NCBI GenBank assembly: GCA_045805605.1
Contig: JBJMKX010000006.1
Location: 1-21,209, forward strand
From: DATBDE01 sp045805605
GTDB taxonomy: Bacteria; Actinomycetota; Thermoleophilia; Solirubrobacterales; Solirubrobacteraceae
Direction: 5' to 3'
Length of the DNA: 21,209 nt
The translations under genes and the position numbers were made by a program. The notes beneath the pieces were generated by a model. That model saw nothing but the letters and a program-made list of their open reading frames with translations. It was not told where the DNA came from and did not search any database. Of this stretch, positions 14,465-21,209 are shown in pieces; positions within the stretch are counted from its first letter, which is position 1; each line of letters begins with the position of its first letter.

Positions 14465-15490
14465 ATGAAGCGCATCCAGATGCCGGCCCTGCTCGTCGCC
14501 GCCGCGGCGCTCGCCGCCCTCGTGCTTGCGGCGTGCGGTGGCTCAAGCTCGTCGTCGTCCGGCAACGGCAACGGCGGCCAGCTCAGCCTCGTCGCCTACT
14601 CGACGCCACAGGAGGCCTACCAGCAGATCATCCCGAGCTTCCAGAGGACCTCGGCGGGCAAGGGCGTCACGTTCAAGCAGTCCTACGGGGCGTCCGGCGA
14701 CCAGGAGCGCTCGGTCGAGGCAGGCCTCCCCGCCGACGTCGTGGCGCTGTCACTCGCGCCCGACGTCGACAAGCTCGTCAAGGCCGAGCTCGTCGCTCCG
14801 AGCTGGAACGCGGACCGCTACCACGGCTTCGTCACGGATTCGGTCGTGGTCTTCCTGATCCGCAAGGGCAACCCGAAGCACATCCAGACCTGGGACGACC
14901 TGGTCAAGCCCGGCGTCCAGGTCGTGACCCCGAACCCGTTCACGAGCGGCGGCGCGCGCTGGAACACCATGGCCGCCTACGGCGCCCAGCTCGCGCAGGG
15001 CAAGAGCGATGCCCAGGCGATCGCCTACCTCAACCAGCTGTTCGCCAAGAACGTGGTCGCGCAGGACAAGAGCGCCCGCGAGTCGCTGCAGACGTTCACC
15101 AGCGGCAAGGGGGACGTGGCGCTCTCTTACGAGAACGAGGCCATCACCGCCCAGCAGAAGGGCGAGGACGTCGACTACGTCATCCCGAAGCAGACGATCC
15201 TGATCCAGAACCCGACCGCGGTGACCAGCGACACGAAGAACCCGAGCGCGGCCAAGGCCTTCCGCGACTACCTGTGGACGCCGGCGGCCCAGAAGGTCTT
15301 CGTCGCCAGGGGCTACCGCTCCGTGCTCCCCTCGCTGCAGGACAAGGCGAAGTTCCCCGTCCCGCCGCAGCTGTTCACGATCGACAAGCTCGGCGGCTGG
15401 TCGAAGGTCAACGACCGCTTCTTCGACCCCCAGAAGGGCGTGCTCGTCGACGTCGAGAAGTCGAAGGGCGTTGCCACAGCGAAGTCCTGA
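14465..15490 (+). CDS. sbp: sulfate/thiosulfate ABC transporter substrate-binding lipoprotein
   Basis: This 341-aa periplasmic-type binding protein of the Sbp/CysP family captures sulfate or thiosulfate for the CysTWA importer. The signal peptide has KR near the start, a hydrophobic Ala/Leu core and lipobox LAAC, with C24 as the lipidated residue. A Gly/Ser/Asn linker follows. Family motifs are SYGASGDQERSVEAGLPADV, DSVVVFLIRKGNP, the VVTPNPFTSGGARWN ligand loop and ALSYENEA. The ATG at 14465 follows a GTGGAG ribosome-binding site and a short leader. It is first in an operon with cysT, cysW and cysA; its 3' end overlaps cysT by 20 bases. Whether sulfate or thiosulfate is preferred cannot be decided from sequence. 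Confidence 0.93.
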   Translation: MKRIQMPALLVAAAALAALVLAACGGSSSSSSGNGNGGQLSLVAYSTPQEAYQQIIPSFQRTSAGKGVTFKQSYGASGDQERSVEAGLPADVVALSLAPDVDKLVKAELVAPSWNADRYHGFVTDSVVVFLIRKGNPKHIQTWDDLVKPGVQVVTPNPFTSGGARWNTMAAYGAQLAQGKSDAQAIAYLNQLFAKNVVAQDKSARESLQTFTSGKGDVALSYENEAITAQQKGEDVDYVIPKQTILIQNPTAVTSDTKNPSAAKAFRDYLWTPAAQKVFVARGYRSVLPSLQDKAKFPVPPQLFTIDKLGGWSKVNDRFFDPQKGVLVDVEKSKGVATAKS

Positions 15491-16301
15491 ACACGCTGCC
15501 GTTCTGAGGCGGGGCGCCGGCATCGCCGGCGCGCCGCTCGGCATGGGCATCGTCACGCTCTATCTGAGCGTGATCGTCCTGCTGCCGCTTGCGGCGGTGT
15601 TCGCGAAGGCGGGCGACAGCGGCCTGTCGGCCGCGTGGGACGTCATCACGAGCAAGGAGGCGCTGGCGACGCTGGAGCTGACGCTGATCGTCTCGCTCAT
15701 CGTGACGGCGATCAACGGCGTCTTCGGGACGATCATCGCCTGGGTCCTCGTGCGCGACCGCTTCCCCGGCAAGGGGCCCCTCAACGCGATCATCGATCTG
15801 CCCTTTGCCCTGCCGACCATCGTGGCCGGCCTGACCCTGCTCACGCTCTACGGGCCCAAGGGCCCGTTCGGCTTCAGCGTCGCCTACACGCGGATCGGCG
15901 TGGCGGTCGCGCTGCTGTTCGTGACGCTGCCGTTCGTCGTGCGCTCGGTCCAGCCGGTGATGATGGAGCTCGATCCCGACGTCGAGGAGGCCGCCGCCTC
16001 GCTCGGGGCGGGCTCGTTGACGATCTTCCGCCGCGTCATCCTCCCCAGCCTGCTGCCCGCGATCCTCGGCGGCATGGCGCTCGCGTTCGCGCGGGCGATC
16101 GGAGAGTTCGGCTCGGTGGTGCTGATCTCCGGCAACCTGCCATTCAAGACCGAGGTCGCCTCGGTCTTCATCTTCGGCCAGATCGAGAGCGGCGGTGTTA
16201 GCGGGGCGGCAGCGGTCTCGGTGGTGCTGCTCCTGGTCGCCCTCGTGGTCCTCACGGTGTTCAACGGCCTCTCGCGCTGGAGCCTGCGCCATGCCCGTTA
16301 A
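15471..16301 (+). CDS. cysT: sulfate ABC transporter permease CysT (TTG start)
   Basis: This 276-aa inner permease subunit of the CysTWA importer has about six transmembrane helices. The cytoplasmic EAA loop that contacts the ATPase is visible as EEAAASLGAGSLTIFRRVILP near residues 170-190. NAIIDLPFALPTIVAGLTLL, then LYGPKGPFG, is characteristic of CysT. The start was put at TTG 15471, inside the sbp end, because it keeps the basic VLRRGAG stretch before the first helix. The first in-frame ATG, at 15543, would begin immediately before that helix and is the alternative. The stop overlaps the cysW start region by 11 bases. Confidence 0.92.
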   Translation: MPQRSPEHAAVLRRGAGIAGAPLGMGIVTLYLSVIVLLPLAAVFAKAGDSGLSAAWDVITSKEALATLELTLIVSLIVTAINGVFGTIIAWVLVRDRFPGKGPLNAIIDLPFALPTIVAGLTLLTLYGPKGPFGFSVAYTRIGVAVALLFVTLPFVVRSVQPVMMELDPDVEEAAASLGAGSLTIFRRVILPSLLPAILGGMALAFARAIGEFGSVVLISGNLPFKTEVASVFIFGQIESGGVSGAAAVSVVLLLVALVVLTVFNGLSRWSLRHAR

Positions 16302-17097
16302 CCGGCCGACCCGGATAGGCCTGCGCACGGTCGCCCTCGGCTACCTCGCGCTGTTGCTCGCGTTCCCGGTCGCGTTCGTCTTCTACCGCACCTTCGAGAA
16401 CGGGCTTGGTGCCATCGGGGACGCGCTGACGACGCCCAACGCCATCCATGCCCTCGAGCTCACGCTGCTCATGGTGGCGGTGGCGGTGCCGCTCAACACG
16501 GCCTTCGGCGTGCTGGCCGCGCTCGTGATCGTCCGCGGCCGGATGCCGGGCCGCGGGTTCATCAACGCCATCATCGACCTGCCGTTCGCGATCTCGCCGG
16601 TCATCGTCGGCCTGGCGCTGTTCCTCCTCTACGGCCGCCAGGGCTGGTTCGGCTCCTGGTTCCTGGACCAGGGAATCCAGATCATCTTCTCGACGCCGGG
16701 CATGATCCTGGCCACGGTCTTCGTCTCGCTTCCGTTCGTCGTGCGCGAGGTGATTCCCGTGCTGCGCGAGATCGGCACGACCCAGGAGGAGGCGGCGTCG
16801 ACCCTCGGGGCCTCGCCGTGGCAGACGTTCTGGCGCGTGACCCTGCCGGCGATCCGCTGGGGTGTGGCCTACGGCGTCGTGCTGACGACCGCGCGCGCTC
16901 TCGGCGAATTCGGCGCGGTCAGCGTGGTCTCGGGCAAGATCCTGGGCGAGACCGACACGCTGCCTCTCTACGTCGAGCAGCGCTTCCAGGCTTTCGACCT
17001 GGCCGGCGCCTACGCGGCCTCGGCCGTGCTCGCGGCGATCGCGCTCGCGACCCTGCTGTTGATGACCAAGCTCAAGCCCCGGGAGGCCGAGACGTGA
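16291..17097 (+). CDS. cysW: sulfate ABC transporter permease CysW
   Basis: This 268-aa second permease subunit pairs with CysT to form the translocation path. About six helices are visible. The EAA loop reads EEAASTLGASPWQTFWRVTLP around residues 168-188. NAIIDLPFAISPVIVGLALFLLY and ARALGEFGAVSVVSGKI are CysW family segments. The ATG at 16291 lies inside the cysT end, consistent with translational coupling. The stop overlaps the cysA GTG by four bases (GTGA), with a strong GGGAGG just upstream at 17081-17086 serving cysA. Confidence 0.93.
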   Translation: MPVNRPTRIGLRTVALGYLALLLAFPVAFVFYRTFENGLGAIGDALTTPNAIHALELTLLMVAVAVPLNTAFGVLAALVIVRGRMPGRGFINAIIDLPFAISPVIVGLALFLLYGRQGWFGSWFLDQGIQIIFSTPGMILATVFVSLPFVVREVIPVLREIGTTQEEAASTLGASPWQTFWRVTLPAIRWGVAYGVVLTTARALGEFGAVSVVSGKILGETDTLPLYVEQRFQAFDLAGAYAASAVLAAIALATLLLMTKLKPREAET

Positions 17098-18053
17098 TCG
17101 AGGTCCGCGACGTCACCAAGCACTACAACGGCTTCACCGCCCTCCAGAGCGTGTCGCTGCGCGTGCCGGCGGGGTCGCTGACGGCGCTGCTCGGCCCCAG
17201 CGGCAGCGGCAAGTCGACCCTGCTGCGCGTCATCGCCGGGCTCGAGGCCCCCGACGGCGGCTCGGTGCTCATCGACGAGGACGACGCGACCACCGTGCCG
17301 CCCCGCCGGCGCGGCGTCGGCTTCGTCTTCCAGCACTACGCGCCGTTCAAGCACATGACGGTGCGGTCGAACATCGCGTTCGGCTTGAAGGTGCGCAAGC
17401 GGCCGAAGGCCGAGATCCGCGAGCGCGTCGACGAGCTGCTGGCGCTGGTCCACCTCGAGGGCTGGGCAAACCGCTACCCAGCGCAGCTCTCGGGCGGCCA
17501 GCGCCAGCGGATGGCGCTGGCGCGCGCGCTGGCCGTTCAGCCGCGCGTGCTCCTCCTCGACGAGCCGTTCGGCGCGCTCGACGCCCAGGTGCGCGAGGAG
17601 CTGCGCATCTGGCTGCGCCGCCTGCACGACGAGGTCCACGTCACGACCGTCTTCGTGACCCACGACCAGGAGGAGGCCATGGACGTCGCCGAGCAGGTCG
17701 CGGTCATCAACGAGGGCCGCATCGAGCAGATCGGCTCGCCGCGCGAGCTATACGAGTCGCCGGCAAACCGGTTCGTGATGGAGTTCGTCGGGCCGGTCAC
17801 CCGCCTCGGCGACGACGAGGTTGTCCGGCCCCACGACGTCTCGATCGAGACCGAGCCGGTATCCGGCGGGCGCGAGGCGCTGGTCAAGCGCGTGGCGCAC
17901 CTGTCCTTCGAGGTGCGCGTCGAGCTCGCGCTCGACGACGGCCGCGAGATCTGGGTCCAGCTCACGCGCGCCCACTCCGAGGAGCTCGAGCTCGAGCCCG
18001 GTCACATCGTGTGGGTGCGCCCGATGGCCGGCCGCCTCGCGGCCGCCGTCTGA
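17094..18053 (+). CDS. cysA: sulfate ABC transporter ATP-binding protein CysA
   Basis: This 319-aa ATPase powers CysT/CysW. Walker A is GPSGSGKST (34-42), the Q-loop is FVFQHYAPFKHMTV (the CysA-type HYAxFxHMTV), the ABC signature is LSGGQRQRMALARAL, Walker B is VLLLDEPFGALD and the switch histidine lies in FVTHDQEEA. After the nucleotide-binding domain (~1-235) comes a short TOBE-like regulatory domain beginning VRPHDVSIE, where many CysA proteins are some 30 residues longer. The GTG at 17094 overlaps the cysW stop and follows GGGAGG. The gene ends three bases from the convergent rrf2-type gene, so their transcripts probably overlap at the 3' ends. Confidence 0.94.
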   Translation: MIEVRDVTKHYNGFTALQSVSLRVPAGSLTALLGPSGSGKSTLLRVIAGLEAPDGGSVLIDEDDATTVPPRRRGVGFVFQHYAPFKHMTVRSNIAFGLKVRKRPKAEIRERVDELLALVHLEGWANRYPAQLSGGQRQRMALARALAVQPRVLLLDEPFGALDAQVREELRIWLRRLHDEVHVTTVFVTHDQEEAMDVAEQVAVINEGRIEQIGSPRELYESPANRFVMEFVGPVTRLGDDEVVRPHDVSIETEPVSGGREALVKRVAHLSFEVRVELALDDGREIWVQLTRAHSEELELEPGHIVWVRPMAGRLAAAV

Positions 18054-18056
18054 GTC

Positions 18057-18524
18057 TCAGCCGCCGCCCGGCTCGCCCCACGCCGCCGGGTCGGCGGCCA
18101 GCTCGGTGACGTTGCGCGGCAGCTGGTTCTGCGCGACGTCGGCCAGCGTGACCGTGTCGAGCACCGCGCGCAGGTTGGCGCGCACCGCGACCCACACCTC
18201 GCGCAGCGGCTCGGTGGCGCCCTGAAACTCGAGGTCGTGCGGACGGACCCCGCGCACCGAGGCGAGCGGTCCCTCGACGACGCGGATGATGTCGGCGACG
18301 CTGATCTGCGACGGATCGCGGGCGAGCCGGAAGCCGCCGTCCGGCCCGCGCTGGCTGACGACGATCCCGCCCGCCTTGAGCTGGTTGAGGATGTTCTCGA
18401 GGAAGTTGAGCGGGATGTCCTGCTCGCCGGAGAGGCGCTCGGCCTTGATCGGCCGGCCCTCCTCGAGAGCGGCAAGGGTGACCGCCGCGCGCACGGCGTA
18501 GTCAGCCTTGGCGGAGATACGCAC
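18057..18524 (-). CDS. Rrf2 family transcriptional regulator lacking cysteines
   Basis: This 155-aa protein has an Rrf2-type winged helix. MRISAKADYAVRA opens the first helix, followed by the recognition region PLNFLENILNQLKAGGIV and the wing SQRGPDGGFRLAR. ISVADIIRVVEGPLA leads into the dimerisation helix. IscR and NsrR use three cysteines to hold an Fe-S cluster; this protein contains no cysteine at all, so it should not sense through such a cluster. Its place directly beside a sulfate importer recalls CymR-type cysteine-metabolism repressors, but that is inference. GTG at 18524 gives the canonical N-terminus, with CAGAAT six bases upstream as a possible leaderless -10. It is divergent from the ThyX-like gene, 45 bases away. 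Confidence 0.88.
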   Translation of the reverse strand: MRISAKADYAVRAAVTLAALEEGRPIKAERLSGEQDIPLNFLENILNQLKAGGIVVSQRGPDGGFRLARDPSQISVADIIRVVEGPLASVRGVRPHDLEFQGATEPLREVWVAVRANLRAVLDTVTLADVAQNQLPRNVTELAADPAAWGEPGGG

Positions 18525-18553
18525 GCCGCGATTCTGTCAGCCGGAGCCGCCGC

Positions 18554-18559
18554 TACTCT
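18554..18559 (+). promoter_or_regulatory. putative -10 box for the ThyX-like gene
   Basis: TACTCT matches TANNNT and lies ten bases before the GTG start at 18570, the same spacing as TAGCTT before the glutaredoxin ATG. No ribosome-binding site fits in the remaining gap, so translation would be leaderless or nearly so. No convincing -35 was found. Confidence 0.4.
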
Positions 18560-18569
18560 CGACGGCCCC

Positions 18570-20150
<1,581 letters not shown>

Positions 20151-20193
20151 GGCCCGACTCCCCGGCCGCGACGAGAGGATGAGGCCCGGGACG

Positions 20194-20212
20194 CGCGCGC
20201 ATGAAGCGCGCG
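20194..20212. terminator. GC-only hairpin between convergent genes
   Basis: A 7-bp stem CGCGCGC / GCGCGCG encloses the loop ATGAA, between the end of the ThyX-like gene and the end of the convergent acyl-CoA synthetase. There is no T-tract on either strand. It could be a two-way transcription end or chance in GC-rich DNA. Confidence 0.35.
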
Positions 20213-20222
20213 AGGCTACTGG

Positions 20223-20250
20223 CGACTAACGACTAACGACTGACGACTCG
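20223..20250 (-). repeat. GTCGTTA heptad tandem repeat, copy 2 (inverted)
   Basis: Read on the minus strand it is GTCGTCA followed by two GTCGTTA units and GTCG; on the plus strand the units are TAACGAC, TAACGAC and TGACGAC (20227-20247). It supplies the last residues and stop (GTC GTC AGT CGT TAG) of the minus-strand synthetase. It has the same orientation relative to the gene end as copy 1. Confidence 0.85.
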
Positions 20251-21209
20251 CGATGCCTCGGCCTCCCGCAGCTCGATGCGCCGAATCTTCCCGGTAAGCG
20301 TCTTGGGCAGGTCGTCGACGAACTCGATGCGGCGCGGGTACGCGTGGGCGCCCAGGTGCTCGCGGACGAACGCCTGGACCTCCCCCGCCAGCTCGTCGGT
20401 CGGCTCGCGCCCCTCGGCCAGGACCAGGAATGCCTTGACGACGTTCCCGCGCTTCTCGTCCGGCGAGGCCACCGCCGCCGCCTCGAGCACCGCGGGGTGC
20501 TCGATGCAGGCCGATTCGACCTCGAACGGGCCGATCCGGTAGCCGGCGGAGATGATCACGTCGTCGGCGCGGCCCGCGTACCAGTAGTAGCCGTCCTCGT
20601 CCTGCTGCGCGGCGTCCTGGGTGTGGAACCACTCGCCGCCGAACGCCTCCTCCGAGGCCTCAGGGTTGTTCCAGTAGCCGAGCGGATAGTGCGGATTGGA
20701 CCGCGCCCGCAGGCAGATCTCGCCGCGCTCTCCCTGCGCCACGGGGTGCTCGTCCTCGTCGAGGATCTGGACGTCCCAGCCCGGCATCGCCCTCCCCATC
20801 GACCCCTCCCGCACCGGCATGAACGGATAGTTGGCGCACAGCGGATATGACTCAGTCAGCCCGTAGTAGTCGAGCACCGTGACCCCGTACTGCTCGCGAA
20901 ACCAGCGGATAGCCTCGGGGTTCAGGGGCTCGCCCGCCGAGCAGACGATCCGGAACCTCTGCGGGTAGCGCTCGCCGGCGTCATCGACCGCCATCATCGC
21001 GCGCATCGCGGTGGGGGTCGTGAACACGTTGGTCACGCCGCGGCGCGAGAGCACCTCGAGCTGCTTGGCAGGGTCAAAGCCGCCCGCTCGGGCGTAGACG
21101 AACTGGGTCGCCCCCAGACGCCACGGCCCGAGCAGGGGCGCGATTCCTGCCGCCCACGCCCACTCCCCCATCCCGTGAAACAGCTCGTCTTCGCGGACGT
21201 CGTGACAGT
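20233..21209 (-). CDS. AMP-dependent acyl-CoA/acetyl-CoA-type synthetase (N-terminus outside window)
   Basis: This is the C-terminal ~324 residues of an adenylate-forming acyl-CoA synthetase, which activates a carboxylic acid to acyl-AMP and transfers it to CoA. The frame is open through the right edge (HDVREDELFHG precedes the first internal Met at 21171), so the start is outside. Core motifs are DYYGLTESYP (A5), GYWNNPE, WFHTQD (A7, usually TGD), GRADDVIISAGYRIGPFEVE (A8) and KTLTGKIRR with the catalytic lysine (A10). The GYRIGPFEVES form resembles medium-chain (ACSM-like) and acetyl-CoA synthetases; the substrate is not predictable here. The Gly-to-Gln change in A7 is unusual but keeps the Asp. 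The last residues, VVSR, are encoded by the heptad repeat. Confidence 0.9.
   Translation of the reverse strand, partial: CHDVREDELFHGMGEWAWAAGIAPLLGPWRLGATQFVYARAGGFDPAKQLEVLSRRGVTNVFTTPTAMRAMMAVDDAGERYPQRFRIVCSAGEPLNPEAIRWFREQYGVTVLDYYGLTESYPLCANYPFMPVREGSMGRAMPGWDVQILDEDEHPVAQGERGEICLRARSNPHYPLGYWNNPEASEEAFGGEWFHTQDAAQQDEDGYYWYAGRADDVIISAGYRIGPFEVESACIEHPAVLEAAAVASPDEKRGNVVKAFLVLAEGREPTDELAGEVQAFVREHLGAHAYPRRIEFVDDLPKTLTGKIRRIELREAEASRVVSR

Noticed and set aside
18237..18569. An N-terminal extension of the ThyX-like gene by about 111 codons
   Set aside because: It would run antisense through most of the Rrf2 gene, and its sequence is low-complexity. The GTG at 18570 follows a TANNNT box and begins the conserved part.

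Overview
This window looks like chromosomal DNA from a high-GC actinobacterium. GC-biased third codon positions, frequent GTG/TTG starts, TANNNT boxes directly in front of start codons, a complete-type complex I operon and the particular cation-transporter and glutaredoxin types together suggest a Thermoleophilia/Solirubrobacterales-like lineage. The high GC and actinobacterial style are seen directly; the order-level placement is inference.

Positions 1-13463 (+ strand) hold the distal part of a nuo operon for proton-pumping NADH-quinone oxidoreductase (complex I). It contains nuoD (5' end outside the window), nuoE, F, G, H, I, J, K, L, M and N, in canonical order. Nearly every junction is a stop/start overlap (GTGA, TGATG, ATGA or TTGA), so translation is probably coupled throughout. 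The N module (NuoE/F/G) carries all expected Fe-S ligands, including the optional N7 cluster. The membrane module is ordinary in NuoH, J, K and N. NuoL, however, lacks the key transmembrane glutamate of its first half-channel (Ala150), and NuoM has Asp in place of the same glutamate. A small MmcQ/YjbR-family gene is coupled to the end of nuoN.

Positions 13464-14354 hold a minus-strand CDF-like cation transporter and a divergent plus-strand mini-glutaredoxin. They share a very short intergenic segment with back-to-back -10-like boxes.

Positions 14355-18524 form a sulfur-uptake locus. A hairpin, a recognisable sigma70-type promoter and nested inverted repeats precede sbp-cysT-cysW-cysA (sulfate/thiosulfate ABC importer). 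A convergent, cysteine-free Rrf2-family regulator follows and is a candidate controller of the importer.

Positions 18570-20150 encode a 526-aa protein with two ThyX-like halves and degenerate signatures, probably not a standard thymidylate synthase. Positions 20233-21209 (- strand) hold the C-terminal part of an acyl-CoA/acetyl-CoA-type synthetase, cut by the window edge.

A GTCGTTA heptad repeat occurs at 13456-13480 and, inverted, at 20223-20250. In both places it supplies the last codons and the stop of the adjacent gene. No tRNA, rRNA, CRISPR array, IS element or prophage gene was recognised. No gene-free stretch exceeds about 110 bases.
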